Positions 17,239 through 26,492 of a DNA stretch of 64,000 bases are shown here, one piece after another. The DNA is taken from assembly GCA_016714935.1 (NCBI GenBank), contig JADKBU010000013.1, positions 1-64,000 on the forward strand, given 5' to 3'. This DNA comes from Candidatus Accumulibacter propinquus. Lineage in GTDB: Bacteria > Pseudomonadota > Gammaproteobacteria > Burkholderiales > Rhodocyclaceae. The first letter of the stretch is position 1; each line of letters begins with the position of its first letter. Made by a program: the position numbers and the translations under genes. The notes below the pieces were generated by a model that ran no database searches, was not told where the DNA came from, and worked only from the letters and a program-made list of their open reading frames with translations.

Positions 17239-18177
17239 TCATTTTCCGAAGCGCAGGAACTGTTTGATCTTGGCTTTTATCCCGAAACGTTCCAGCGTTG
17301 CACCGAACCACTTCGAAAACCTTTCCATGCCCAGATGACTGTATACGAGCATCGTGTTTCCGAGGGTGCGCCGCACCAGGAAGACGTTGGCACATTGCCG
17401 TTGGTGGGTCGCGAAGAGGCGTTTGTGTTCCGACTGGCCTTCGGTGAAGTCGAAGTAGCGAAAGCGTCCTTCCCTGAACAGTTGCTCCACCGCCAACCAC
17501 TGCAGGACCGTGCCCACGGACATGTTCATATAGTCTGGATCGTAGCCGAGGTAAGCATAGGTGAGAACGCCATCGTGCACCGGACAGTAAAGATACGAAA
17601 CCGGTCGTTCGCCGTCGAACAGGAGGTAGGCGCGTACCCGTTGCTCGGCGGCGAGCGACTCGGCGTGCGCGATAAAATCCTCGGTATCGGGAATCCCGGC
17701 ATCCAGCAATCGTTCCTGATAGGTCTTCTGGGACACCGCGCGGGCGAGCAGGAAGAACTCGTGCATCTCGTCGGGCATGGCGTAGGTTTTCCAGGCGACC
17801 GTACCGCCGCAGTGCTCGGCGTACTTTCTGACCTTGCGACTGATCGTGGACCGGGTTTTCGAGGAGAATTTCTTCTGATAGCTCTCGAAAGACATTCCCA
17901 GATCGATGTAGCAGTGTTGATACTGAAGAGGGACGTAGCAGAGGTAGCCTTCGACTTGGCTGATGACGGGCAGTTCGGCAGCTACCGGCAGTCCCCGGAT
18001 CAAATATCCCTGGCTTCCTGTGGCGAGCGGTTCGGGCGGCAGAGCCGGCAGCGCTACCGGGGGCGTTTCGTCGATCAGCCGTATTGCCAGGATCTGCAGC
18101 CGAAGCGGTATGCTGAAGAGCGTCCAGTCGCTGAGTTGAAACTTGAAAGGCTGCGGACGAAATTGCCAATGATTCAT
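17239..18177 (-). CDS. FemAB/CelD-like GNAT acyltransferase
   Basis: A 312-residue protein of the BioF2-like/FemAB group of the GNAT superfamily. It has FESYQKKFSSKTRSTISRKV in the middle and, toward the end, a strand-rich half (RAYLLFDGERPVSYLYC, YAYLGYDPDYMNMSVGTVLQ, then RYFDFTEGQSEHKRLFA). Such proteins add amino acids or acyl groups to peptidoglycan precursors or surface glycans; some belong to PEP-CTERM loci. A strong AGGAGGT precedes the ATG at 18177, which overlaps the stop of the deacetylase gene by 4 bp. It is the last gene of a five-gene operon. The acyl donor and target are unknown. Confidence 0.8.
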   Translation of the reverse strand: MNHWQFRPQPFKFQLSDWTLFSIPLRLQILAIRLIDETPPVALPALPPEPLATGSQGYLIRGLPVAAELPVISQVEGYLCYVPLQYQHCYIDLGMSFESYQKKFSSKTRSTISRKVRKYAEHCGGTVAWKTYAMPDEMHEFFLLARAVSQKTYQERLLDAGIPDTEDFIAHAESLAAEQRVRAYLLFDGERPVSYLYCPVHDGVLTYAYLGYDPDYMNMSVGTVLQWLAVEQLFREGRFRYFDFTEGQSEHKRLFATHQRQCANVFLVRRTLGNTMLVYSHLGMERFSKWFGATLERFGIKAKIKQFLRFGK

Positions 18178-19139
18178 CCGTACCTCCTGCGGTAGGCCTG
18201 TTCCAGTATTCTTGCGCCGGTCCTCCAGATCGGCGATCGGAGAGGGGTGGGCTGTTGCTGTAGTGCGGTCCGGGCTTGCAGGCCGTGGAAGGGACGCACG
18301 CGAAAGCTGTCCCGGTTGCGGTCGAGAAACGAGCACAGCTTGCGAAAGCGCTTGACGACCACCTCGTCCGGCCGATTCTTCGCCTCGTTGAGTAACTCGA
18401 AGTTGTGGGAAAGGATGACAAAGGCGCTTCTATCGGTCTCCAGAGCCTTCCATAGCAGGCTCTCCAGTTCGCCGTAAGAGCAGGCGGTGAGTTGGGCGTG
18501 CCGCAGGGAGCCGCTGCCGTCGTCGAACACCGTCATCGGGTACTCATGTACGCCTTCGCATTCAATGGGTTCGACGACCGTCAGGCCGGTCATGACGCCG
18601 CTGTCTGCGCCAAACTGGCTGGCGTTGTAGCTGCTATCGAAGGAAATGCCGCTCAGTGACAGCGCCCGCAGCGTATCTCTGTTGAACGCGAAACTGCCGG
18701 CGCGGAAGGCCGTGACCTCGCCCCCTCCCGATTGTTCGATCAGCTTGGCGCCCAGGCTGATCAGCACCAGTTGCTCGTCCAGCGTGAAGTAGCGCAGGTG
18801 TTGCCTCTTGCCATGGGAGTCAGGCAGTAGGGGCTCCCGCGCTTCGTCCACCCATTCGGTGTGCAGATGAAGTTCGACATCCTGGGCGCCTTCGCGCAGG
18901 AGTCCGACGATCTCCGCCAGAGGACCAGGTCCGAAGCGCGTCGAGAATAGGGGTTCGACGAAGAACACGCCGGTCAATCCGTGCGCATTCAACACCTCTA
19001 CTTGATACGGCAGACCGTAGTTACCCCTGGTTGTTGGGCCATAGACGTAGCGCCGAAAGGCGTTCGGAAAACGCTCGTCGAGGTTCTCCCAACCATCGCA
19101 CCAGACTTCGACGTCCACCGTGAAAAAGACATCCAGCAT
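18174..19139 (-). CDS. NodB-like polysaccharide deacetylase family protein
   Basis: A 321-residue protein opening with DVFFTVDVEVW, the start of divergent NodB-fold deacetylases in which the acidic residues sit in VDVE rather than TFDDG. The metal-binding histidines are plausibly those of VELHLHTEWVDE, and VTAFRAGSFAFN matches the arginine-containing motif 3. FVILSHNFELLN near the end carries a further conserved histidine. ATG at 19139 is chosen because GGAAGG lies 9 nt upstream; the longer frame starts with a GTG at 19184. It occupies the place that ArnD, a deformylase of the same fold, takes in arn operons. Confidence 0.75.
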   Translation of the reverse strand: MLDVFFTVDVEVWCDGWENLDERFPNAFRRYVYGPTTRGNYGLPYQVEVLNAHGLTGVFFVEPLFSTRFGPGPLAEIVGLLREGAQDVELHLHTEWVDEAREPLLPDSHGKRQHLRYFTLDEQLVLISLGAKLIEQSGGGEVTAFRAGSFAFNRDTLRALSLSGISFDSSYNASQFGADSGVMTGLTVVEPIECEGVHEYPMTVFDDGSGSLRHAQLTACSYGELESLLWKALETDRSAFVILSHNFELLNEAKNRPDEVVVKRFRKLCSFLDRNRDSFRVRPFHGLQARTALQQQPTPLRSPIWRTGARILEQAYRRRYG

Positions 19140-19268
19140 CTCGTTGAGCCTTCCAGCTATTGAAGTCGAGCCGCTCGACGCCACTCTTGACGGAGCAATT
19201 CGTACGGCGGGCCGTTGCTCGGACCAACGCCAGGCAGCTTTGCATGTTGCAGTCCGGTGTTCTGGCTC

Positions 19269-20303
19269 TTATTCCGCTGCTCGCACTTTCGTGGCTTGCA
19301 GTGTAATCGGAATGCGTGGCTCACTATGGATATCAAAGTGCAGCCAGGATAGCGTGAGTTGGGTACCCAGGATAGCCGGTAGCGCGGCAAGCATTACCGT
19401 TCCGGCCGTTGCCGGGGCACCGCTCTGCGTTGACGCGATCCACTCGCTCACTCCGAAGACGATGCTGAACAGGATCAACAGCATGCCGATGATCAATTCG
19501 ATCGAGGCCAGGGAGAATCCGCGCACGAAGTAGGTGTAAAGCACGCGTCTCGCGAAATTCGCCAGATGTCCCCTGAGGAATGTGCCGATGATGCGCATCG
19601 GCCGCAGGCTCGATTGTTCGTCTGCGTAGACCGAAGCCATCGGGAAGTCGATGACTACCGCGCGCGCCAGTGCCAGGTGATAGAGCAGGTCCGACTCGAA
19701 GAAATATCGCTTGCTGACCCGCGCCAGGTCACAGCGCTCGAGTGCCTGGCGCGATACCGCCGTGAATCCGTTGGTCGGGTCGAATATTTGCCAGTAGCCA
19801 GTCGACAGTTTGGTCAGAAAGGACAGCCCAGCGTTGCCGACCAGCCTGACCAGAGGCATTTGCCGGACTCCGTCAAGGAAGAAAAACCGGTTGCCCTTGA
19901 CATAGTCGGCATGCCCGGCAAGGATCGGAGCAACCAGTTTCGGGACGAGTTCCGGGGCCATTTGACCATCCCCGTCAATCTTGACCACGATCTGCGCGCC
20001 GTCGTTTAGCGCGCGCCGATATCCTTCGACAACCGCACCGCCGACGCCCTGGTTCGCCGGCAGGCGAATGACTACGACCCTGGGGTCGCGGCAGTCGTGC
20101 TGCACGAGGTCTGCAGTATGCTCCGGGCAGGCGTCGTCGACCACGTAAATCCGCTCCACCTCGCTCCCGATCCTGCCGATGACCCCGAGGACCTTGTCGT
20201 GTACCCGGAAACACGGGATTACCGCGGCGATGCCGACGCCTTGCACAACTGCCGGCACTTCGGGCAGCACCTTGACGCTGCTCCGGATGACTTCACTCGG
20301 CAT
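19269..20303 (-). CDS. Family 2 glycosyltransferase with C-terminal membrane helices (polyprenyl-phosphate sugar transferase type)
   Basis: A 344-residue enzyme with a GT-A fold: VIPCFRVHDKVLGVI at the N-terminus, VVDDACPEH, and the metal-binding DGDGQM. The C-terminal region has two hydrophobic helices (IELIIGMLLILFSIVFGV and a weaker one after it). This layout is typical of dolichyl/undecaprenyl-phosphate sugar synthases such as ArnC, GtrB and DPM1. The ATG at 20303 is two codons inside a possible TTG start and overlaps the stop of the upstream small EamA gene by 11 bp. The sugar is unknown. Confidence 0.85.
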   Translation of the reverse strand: MPSEVIRSSVKVLPEVPAVVQGVGIAAVIPCFRVHDKVLGVIGRIGSEVERIYVVDDACPEHTADLVQHDCRDPRVVVIRLPANQGVGGAVVEGYRRALNDGAQIVVKIDGDGQMAPELVPKLVAPILAGHADYVKGNRFFFLDGVRQMPLVRLVGNAGLSFLTKLSTGYWQIFDPTNGFTAVSRQALERCDLARVSKRYFFESDLLYHLALARAVVIDFPMASVYADEQSSLRPMRIIGTFLRGHLANFARRVLYTYFVRGFSLASIELIIGMLLILFSIVFGVSEWIASTQSGAPATAGTVMLAALPAILGTQLTLSWLHFDIHSEPRIPITLQATKVRAAE

Positions 20304-20649
20304 AGACAACCACCATCAGGCCCGCCAGGACGAGGCCCGTTCCCAGCATCACGGTGCCGGAGAGCCGCTCGCCGAGCAGCAGGCTTCCCAGTACCGGAGT
20401 GACGACGAACGCGAGTGCGACGAAAGGATAGGCACGTGAAAGCGGTACCTGCGAGAGGATCCACGTCCATAGCAAAGTCAGCAATCCGTAGAGCGCTACG
20501 GCGATAATGAATTTCGGCTCGAAAAGCAACGCAATAAAGAAGCTGCCGCCTTCCTCGCGTGCCGATTCAGCCGCCATCTTGAACAGGATCTGGCCGGAAG
20601 CGAGCATCACCGAGTAGAGCACGAGCATGACCACTAGCGTGGGCGTCAT
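20293..20649 (-). CDS. Small EamA/SMR-type membrane protein (ArnE/F-like flippase candidate)
   Basis: A 118-residue protein with about four membrane segments: an N-terminal helix (VVMLVLYSVMLASGQILF), two in the middle (FIIAVALYGLLTLLWTWIL, AYPFVALAFVVTPVLGSLLL) and one at the C-terminus (GTGLVLAGLMVVV). The size equals half of a normal 10-helix EamA permease and matches small multidrug-resistance and ArnE/ArnF proteins, which act as dimers. It lies between the GT39 gene (ATGA overlap) and the GT2 gene. A role in flipping a lipid-linked sugar is an inference from this position. Confidence 0.75.
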   Translation of the reverse strand: MTPTLVVMLVLYSVMLASGQILFKMAAESAREEGGSFFIALLFEPKFIIAVALYGLLTLLWTWILSQVPLSRAYPFVALAFVVTPVLGSLLLGERLSGTVMLGTGLVLAGLMVVVYAE

Positions 20650-22271
20650 GGGGACTTCTCCGTGGTGGAGCCAAGTCGCACCGCGCGAACGACCAGCAGG
20701 TTGCCGCGCGGCTCGGTTAATTTGGCCTTGATCCATGCGGGAATGAGTGGCGCGCTGCGCAGTATCGGGACCAGGAACGACGGCAGGGCTGCCGGTCCGT
20801 CAATCCGGCGGACCACCACCCATTCCGGCTTGACCTGGAGTGCAGGCAGCATCGATGCCGGCGTCAGTCGATTGGGGGCGTCGATGCGTGTGGGTACGAC
20901 GAAGTAAAGCGCGCCCTCAGCCGGCGGGGAGCCCACGACGCGACCCGGCGGAATCTTCGCCCAATGCAGGAATTCTGCGGCATAACTGGCCGTGTAGGGA
21001 TCTGTAAATACCGGCTCGGAGGAAGTTGCCGCAAAAGCTGCGAGTTCCCTCTCCACGAGCCGGGGGTTATTGTTCTGCAGCACGATACCGATGAAGTTGG
21101 CGGCAACGGCGCAGGTTGCCGCCAGCCAGAGTCTGCGGGCATGGCGCGTCGCGATCCGATGGGTGAACAGCGAGGCGGCCGCGGCGACCGTGAACAGCCA
21201 TGTCGGAGCGATGTAGTAGCGCCCCAGCAGCTTGATGCGATACAGCACCACCGCTACGAACAGGAACCATACCACCCCACCCCAGAGCGCCAGTCGTTGC
21301 AGGTCGCCGGCGGCAGGGCGGGGGTCGGTCGCTGCCGAGGCTGGGCTGTTTATTGCCAGCAAGGCCACCACCACGAAGACCCAGTAACCTGCGCCGAACA
21401 AGTGCCGTGCGAACACCAGCAGCAAGGGATCAAGCAGAGGGTGGATGCGTAGTGCGCCGCTGTCGTCGATGCTGAAGGCTGCTGCCGCGGCTCGATCGTT
21501 GGATGCGGAAGCACCGTGCAGCACAAGCGAAAAACGCAACATCGGGTCGCCACCCGCCAGTGCGTAGTAAAGGGCCTCGAAGCCGAGTACGGCGAGGCCG
21601 CCCAAAACGACCCAAACGAGTTGCCGGCGTTCGATCCGGTGGCCGACCAGAATGGCGCCGGCGACCAGGATACCCAAGGCGATGACTGTTTCGCGTCCGC
21701 TGAACGCCATGGCCATCGCCGCACCGCAGCCCAGCAGCGCCCATACCCCCAACTTCCCGCCGCGCCAGGCGTAGAAAAACAGCCAGAAGGCCAGCGCCGC
21801 CCAGAACAGCTCGGCGATGTCCGCAGAGGCTGTAGTCGCTGCCGTTACGACCACCGGGAAAGTGGCGAACAGCGCGCACGCCAGGAAAGCGATCTTGCGG
21901 TCGGTGACACGGCTGAGGCCAAGGAACGTCAGTACCAGTGTCGCCAGATAGTACACGACACTGGGTATGATGATGGCCAACTCATGGTCGCCGAACAACC
22001 GAATCGAGCCGGCGATTGGCAAGGATACCGAGTTGCGAACGCGCCCGAAGTGGTCCGGCAAATACCAACCCTGTTCCAACCACTTCAAGGCTGCCGAGTA
22101 GTAGTACTGATCGTCGCTGGCGATGAATCCGACCCAGCCAACCGCCAGCGCCATGGCCGCGAGCAGCATTGCGGCGGCGAACTCGCCGGAGAGCAACTCG
22201 CCGAAGCAGCCCCGCAGGGAAACGCTCGGCGTTCCGTGTGCTCTTCCTGGAAGTGTGCCGCTATGATTCAT
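20646..22271 (-). CDS. ArnT/PMT-like family 39 glycosyltransferase
   Basis: A 541-residue integral membrane protein. After a short cytoplasmic start it has a first helix, then the external loop VGFIASDDQYYYSAALKWLEQGW with the acidic pair typical of GT-C enzymes such as ArnT and protein mannosyltransferases. About ten further helices follow and a soluble C-terminal domain of about 170 residues. GT39 enzymes take a sugar from a polyprenyl phosphate outside the inner membrane. It heads a five-gene operon; the ATG at 22271 is the first codon. Confidence 0.8.
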   Translation of the reverse strand: MNHSGTLPGRAHGTPSVSLRGCFGELLSGEFAAAMLLAAMALAVGWVGFIASDDQYYYSAALKWLEQGWYLPDHFGRVRNSVSLPIAGSIRLFGDHELAIIIPSVVYYLATLVLTFLGLSRVTDRKIAFLACALFATFPVVVTAATTASADIAELFWAALAFWLFFYAWRGGKLGVWALLGCGAAMAMAFSGRETVIALGILVAGAILVGHRIERRQLVWVVLGGLAVLGFEALYYALAGGDPMLRFSLVLHGASASNDRAAAAAFSIDDSGALRIHPLLDPLLLVFARHLFGAGYWVFVVVALLAINSPASAATDPRPAAGDLQRLALWGGVVWFLFVAVVLYRIKLLGRYYIAPTWLFTVAAAASLFTHRIATRHARRLWLAATCAVAANFIGIVLQNNNPRLVERELAAFAATSSEPVFTDPYTASYAAEFLHWAKIPPGRVVGSPPAEGALYFVVPTRIDAPNRLTPASMLPALQVKPEWVVVRRIDGPAALPSFLVPILRSAPLIPAWIKAKLTEPRGNLLVVRAVRLGSTTEKSP

Positions 22272-22744
22272 TGATCCGTCGAAGCATTCATCGACAATGG
22301 TTTCCCCCTTGCGCGTGCATCATGCCCGTAGAGTCGAAGCCGGTCAAGCGACGTGTTTGCATTGGCCTGGCGCTTTCGGGCAACAGCTGAATCGCCCGAA
22401 ACGATGCCTTCGGCATGCCCTGGCCGTGTCGGCCGTCGGCATGCGCAGCGAGCGGCTGAGACGTTCGCAGGGAGCGGTGTTACCGGTTACGGGCATGGTG
22501 TCAGGTAACGCCCGGCCTTAAATGCAGAGCAGGATCACCATCGGGTCAGCACGGCGTTTCTGCGGCGGCCATACGGGGAAATTTCCCTAGGAGGCCCGTT
22601 AGCCGCTTGCCTTTTCTACAGGCTTCAAGCAATCTCGCGTCGGGTCAGGATCGCCCTGCAACCCCCAAGCATTCTCCCGCCTCGACAGGTGTGGAGAACC
22701 CCAGAACTCGCCGTCGTCTGACTACACAGCCTCCGGAGCCCGGC
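22272..22744. other. Divergent intergenic region of 473 bp
   Basis: Separates the minus-strand GT39 operon from the plus-strand glycosyltransferase and must hold promoters in both directions. Visible structure: a perfect 12-bp palindrome GGGAAATTTCCC at 22576-22587, and an inverted pair GTTACC/GGTAAC around 22481-22510. No recognisable coding region, tRNA or sigma-54 promoter was found. Confidence 0.5.
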
Positions 22745-23980
22745 ATGAAACGCATCCTGATGATCGCCTATCATTTCCCGCCATTGGCGGGTAGTAGCGG
22801 CATTCAGCGTACATTGCGGTTCGTAAGGCACCTGCCGCACTTCGGCTGGCAGCCGCTGGTGCTCACGGCCAATGCGCGCGCCTACGAGCGAACCAGTACC
22901 GACCTGCTTGCCGATGTTCCGGCGGGCACCGTCGTGCATCGTGCCTTTGCGCTGGATACGGCGCGTCATCTGGCGCTTGGCGGACGTTATATCGCGTCGA
23001 TGGCGCGGCCTGACCGCTGGATCAGCTGGAAAATCGATGCCGTTCGAGCGGGTCTGCGCATGATCAAGACCTATCGTCCGGATGCCATCTGGTCCACCTA
23101 CCCCATCGCCACCGCGCACCTGATCGGCGCCGAGCTGCATCGGCGTACGGGCATTCCATGGCTGGCGGACTTTCGTGACCCCATGGCGCAGGAGGGTTAC
23201 CCGGCCGACCCACTCACCTGGCAGTGTTTCACGGACATCGAGAAGGAAGCGGTAGGCGAGGCGCGATTCAGCGTGTTCACTACCCCGGGGGCAGCCCGAG
23301 TCTATCGTCAGCGCTATCCGGAGGCCAGCGAACGTATCGTCGTGCTGGAGAACGGTTACGATGAAGAGAGTTTTTCGATGCTCAACTCTGACGAGCTACG
23401 GTCTGAACCGATCAATCCCGGTATGCTGACATTGCTTCACAGTGGGTTGATCTACCCCGAAGAGCGCGATCCGACCGAACTCATGGTAGCCTTGCGGCTC
23501 TTGAAGGAAAGCAGCGGACCAGCCGCCGGAGGACTGCGGATCCGTTTTCGGGCCGCCGGGCATGACCAGTTGCTCAGGCAACTTGCACAGACGCACGGCG
23601 TTGCGGATTGCATCGAATGCTGCCCGCCAGTGGCCTACCGCGAAGCCCTCTCCGAGATGTTGCGGGCCGATGGCTTGCTGGTCATGCAGGCTGCGGGCTG
23701 CAACGAGCAGATTCCGGCAAAGATATACGAGTACCTGCGGGCGCAACGGCCGATCATCGCCCTTACCGATCCTGCGGGCGATACGGCTACGACACTCGTC
23801 GGGGCAGGGGTGAAGGATATTGCCCCTCTCGACTCGGCGACAGCCATCGCGGCCCTGCTGGCGAGATTCGTTGACGCACTAAAGCGCTGTGAAATCCAGC
23901 TGCCGCATGCCGAAGCGGTCCGCCGCGCGTCGCGCCGGGAGAGAACCGGCGAGCTGGTCAGGCTGCTGGACTCTCTATAA
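22745..23980 (+). CDS. Family 4-type glycosyltransferase
   Basis: A 411-residue GT-B protein. The start MKRILMIAYHFPPLAGSSG is the usual N-terminal signature of GT4 enzymes in surface polysaccharide loci. The acceptor half also has WLADFRDPM; the donor half has LLHSGLIYPEERDP and a final segment with the conserved glutamate in IPAKIYEYLRAQRPI. The ATG at 22745 has GGAG 7 nt upstream. The gene is divergent from the GT39 operon and convergent with the aminotransferase, ending 9 bp from it. Linkage and substrate are unknown. Confidence 0.85.
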   Translation: MKRILMIAYHFPPLAGSSGIQRTLRFVRHLPHFGWQPLVLTANARAYERTSTDLLADVPAGTVVHRAFALDTARHLALGGRYIASMARPDRWISWKIDAVRAGLRMIKTYRPDAIWSTYPIATAHLIGAELHRRTGIPWLADFRDPMAQEGYPADPLTWQCFTDIEKEAVGEARFSVFTTPGAARVYRQRYPEASERIVVLENGYDEESFSMLNSDELRSEPINPGMLTLLHSGLIYPEERDPTELMVALRLLKESSGPAAGGLRIRFRAAGHDQLLRQLAQTHGVADCIECCPPVAYREALSEMLRADGLLVMQAAGCNEQIPAKIYEYLRAQRPIIALTDPAGDTATTLVGAGVKDIAPLDSATAIAALLARFVDALKRCEIQLPHAEAVRRASRRERTGELVRLLDSL

Positions 23981-23989
23981 CGCGCGCGC

Positions 23990-25216
23990 TCATGCGCCGA
24001 GATGCTGCCGAGCGACTGCCGGCGCCGGCGCTGATGGATTCGACAGCAGGTTCAGCGTGGCGAGTGCGGTGCGGTTGATGTCGGCCGCGCTCAGGTCCTG
24101 ATGGCAGAGTAATTGCAGGACATGCCGGCTCCAGGATAGCCCCACGTCACCCGCCAGTTGTGGCGTGCCGGGCCAGAGCCGGTCCCAGCGGAACACCGCC
24201 AGGCCCTGCGCGCGCAGGGCGTGATACACGCGATCGGGATCCTCCACCCACAGTGGAAAGACATAAGGGATGGCCTCTTCGCCAGAGCCGCGCAGTAGCT
24301 CTGGTGTATCACCCAGGTTCGCAAAATGCCGGGCATAGATCGCAAAGTTCCGTCGGCGCCTGGCGATGATCTGTCCGCGCGGCAGGGAACTGGCCAGGGT
24401 CGTCGCTGCTGTCAGCGGAGCCCGAGATCTGCGTTCCATATCACAGGACTTCATCATGTCGGCGACGGCAAGGTCGGCACTGCCGACATTCACGCTGGCG
24501 CGACGGAAGGCATTCTTGATTCCGAAGAGGCCCGTCAATGCCCAGTTGATCCCGGCAAGGCGTCCATACTGGGTCGCCAGTTCCAGCACATCAACCCAGG
24601 CCTTGACCTGAGCCTTGAAACCCTGCGGTGAAAGGTGCAGCGCCGAAATTGGCCGCGTGGCCGATGCCAGGATGCCGCCTTCCGGGACCGGAAAGAACTT
24701 GGACAGACTGGCCGCCGCCAGGTCCCCCCAGGTGCCGACCGGCCGCTCACCGGCATTGCCAAAATAGCAGTGGGCACAGTCCTCGATCAATGCAACCTGA
24801 TGCTCGTCGCACCACTGGCGTACTTCGGCCAGCGAACGCGCCAGTCCGAAATAATGCGATACGATCATCGCCCGGGCTTGCCCTGCGGTGGCTGCATCAA
24901 TGGTGTCCAGGTTTGGCAGGCCGTCAGGTCGCAGGCCGAAATACGCCACCTCGAGATTGGCCAGGATGACCGGGGCGATTATTGTCGGGCAGTGGTAGGT
25001 GGGGACCAGGACCACGCTTCCCGGCGCGAGCCGCAGTTGCAGCAGGGCCTGATAGATGGCGGCACGGCCACTGGTGGTGATCACCGTGTACTTGATGTCG
25101 TCAATGCTGGGTAGTCGCAAGGACTCTTCCGAACGCGAGAAACTGGACCAGCCGAGTACCGGCTTGAGCGGCAGGGGCGCGCGTTCTGCTCCCGCTGGTG
25201 TCGTCTCCGAGGTCAT
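23990..25216 (-). CDS. DegT/DnrJ/EryC1-type PLP aminotransferase
   Basis: A 408-residue PLP enzyme of the sugar-aminotransferase family. The N-terminal half has TTSGRAAIYQALLQL and VLVPTYHCPTIIAPV. The PLP-binding aspartate is expected in LIEDCAHCYFG. The catalytic lysine is in SLSKFFPVPEGG, with the same lysine-to-EGG spacing as in ArnB-like enzymes. Members make amino sugars on nucleotide-linked keto sugars, though some act on other carbonyl compounds. It is the last of four genes on this strand, 31 bp after the decarboxylase. The start ATG at 25216 is inside a longer open frame. Confidence 0.82.
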   Translation of the reverse strand: MTSETTPAGAERAPLPLKPVLGWSSFSRSEESLRLPSIDDIKYTVITTSGRAAIYQALLQLRLAPGSVVLVPTYHCPTIIAPVILANLEVAYFGLRPDGLPNLDTIDAATAGQARAMIVSHYFGLARSLAEVRQWCDEHQVALIEDCAHCYFGNAGERPVGTWGDLAAASLSKFFPVPEGGILASATRPISALHLSPQGFKAQVKAWVDVLELATQYGRLAGINWALTGLFGIKNAFRRASVNVGSADLAVADMMKSCDMERRSRAPLTAATTLASSLPRGQIIARRRRNFAIYARHFANLGDTPELLRGSGEEAIPYVFPLWVEDPDRVYHALRAQGLAVFRWDRLWPGTPQLAGDVGLSWSRHVLQLLCHQDLSAADINRTALATLNLLSNPSAPAPAVARQHLGA

Positions 25217-25247
25217 GGTTGTCTGTCCGGGATTGCTCCCTGCCTGC

Positions 25248-26492
25248 TCAAACCAGAACCTCCACACACCGAGGATGGCCGAGAAATGCCTGCGGGCTGG
25301 CGGTGAAACCATAAGCGCCCGACTGGAAAATGACCACCAGGTCTCCAGGTTGAGCTTCGGCCAGTTCCATATGGTCGGCGAGCAGATCGAGCGGTGTACA
25401 TAGTGGGCCGACTACCGATACCGTTTCACATCTGGTCGGCGTCATCCGGTTGCCGATCGCGACGGGGTAGTTCTTGCGGATGACCTGGCCAAAGTTGCCG
25501 GATGCAGACAGGTGGTGGTGCAAGCCACCATCGCTGACCAGGAAGACGTGGCCGCGCGAAACCTTGCGGTCGATGATGCGTGTCACGTAGACGCCTGCTT
25601 CTCCTACCAGATAGCGCCCCAGTTCAATCACCAGTTCGGCTTCGGGCATCGCGTGCGCGGCACGCTCGACGAGGGTCGCCAACCTGGCGCCGATGGGCGC
25701 CAGGTCGAGGTGCTGCTCCCCAGGGAAGTAGGGGATGCCGAACCCCCCCCCGAGGTTGAGGAAGCGCACTGGTGATGGCGCCGACTGTGCGAGCCGCAGC
25801 GCGAGTTCGAAGCTCTTGTCCTGGGCCTCCACGATGGCGTCGGGCTTGAGGTTCTGCGACCCGGCAAAGAGGTGGAAACCTTCAAAGCCTATTCCCGAAC
25901 GGCCAATCTCGGCCAGCAACTCGGGTACTCGCTCGGCGTCTACGCCGAACGGTCTGGCACCACCGCCCATCTTCATCCCTGAACTCTTCAGTTCGAAATC
26001 CGGGTTCACTCGGACGGCAACACGCGCTGGATAGCCGGTCTGGTCAATGATCGCCGCCAGTTCGGAGACTTCGCGAAAGGATTCAATATTGATCAGGATG
26101 CCGGCGGCGACCGCCTGTAGCAGTTCCTCACGTCGTTTGCCGGGCCCGGCAAAGCTGATTTCCCGAGCATCTGCGCCGGCATCGAGGGCGACCTTCAGTT
26201 CGCCGCTCGACGCCACGTCAATCCCATCGACCAGCCCGCTCAGGTGAGCGACCAGAGCCGGCATCGGGTTTGCCTTCATCGCGTAGTGCAGCTTCAAGCC
26301 CGGGGGCAGGGCCGTCCGCAATTCGGCGACCCGTTGTGACAACAGTTGACGGTCGTAGGCGTAAAACGGTGTCTGTCCGACGCGGGCGGCGAGTTGCGGG
26401 AGGGGTATTCCGCCGACGACCAGCGCACCGTCCCTTACCGGGAACTGATGCATTGGCGCGTGTGTGGGGGCTTTTCGTTCCGGTTTATTCAC
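25248..26492 (-). CDS. PLP-dependent decarboxylase, exosortase A system-associated
   Basis: A 414-residue alanine-racemase-fold decarboxylase related to diaminopimelate and ornithine decarboxylases. PLP binds lysine 73 in LHYAMKANPM. The glycine-rich phosphate loop is LNLGGGFGIPYF, and ELGRYLVGEAGVYVTRI and the late CTPLDLL segment also fit the family. It resembles the TIGR03099 class found only with exosortase A systems. Its start overlaps the stop of the tandem-GNAT gene by 4 bp, and the ligase of the same systems lies two genes upstream. The substrate is not established. Confidence 0.88.
   Translation of the reverse strand: MNKPERKAPTHAPMHQFPVRDGALVVGGIPLPQLAARVGQTPFYAYDRQLLSQRVAELRTALPPGLKLHYAMKANPMPALVAHLSGLVDGIDVASSGELKVALDAGADAREISFAGPGKRREELLQAVAAGILINIESFREVSELAAIIDQTGYPARVAVRVNPDFELKSSGMKMGGGARPFGVDAERVPELLAEIGRSGIGFEGFHLFAGSQNLKPDAIVEAQDKSFELALRLAQSAPSPVRFLNLGGGFGIPYFPGEQHLDLAPIGARLATLVERAAHAMPEAELVIELGRYLVGEAGVYVTRIIDRKVSRGHVFLVSDGGLHHHLSASGNFGQVIRKNYPVAIGNRMTPTRCETVSVVGPLCTPLDLLADHMELAEAQPGDLVVIFQSGAYGFTASPQAFLGHPRCVEVLV

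Noticed and set aside
22340..22400. Sigma-54 promoter before the glycosyltransferase, as in PrsR-controlled PEP-CTERM loci
   Set aside because: The best TGGC...GC match has the wrong spacing by one base.
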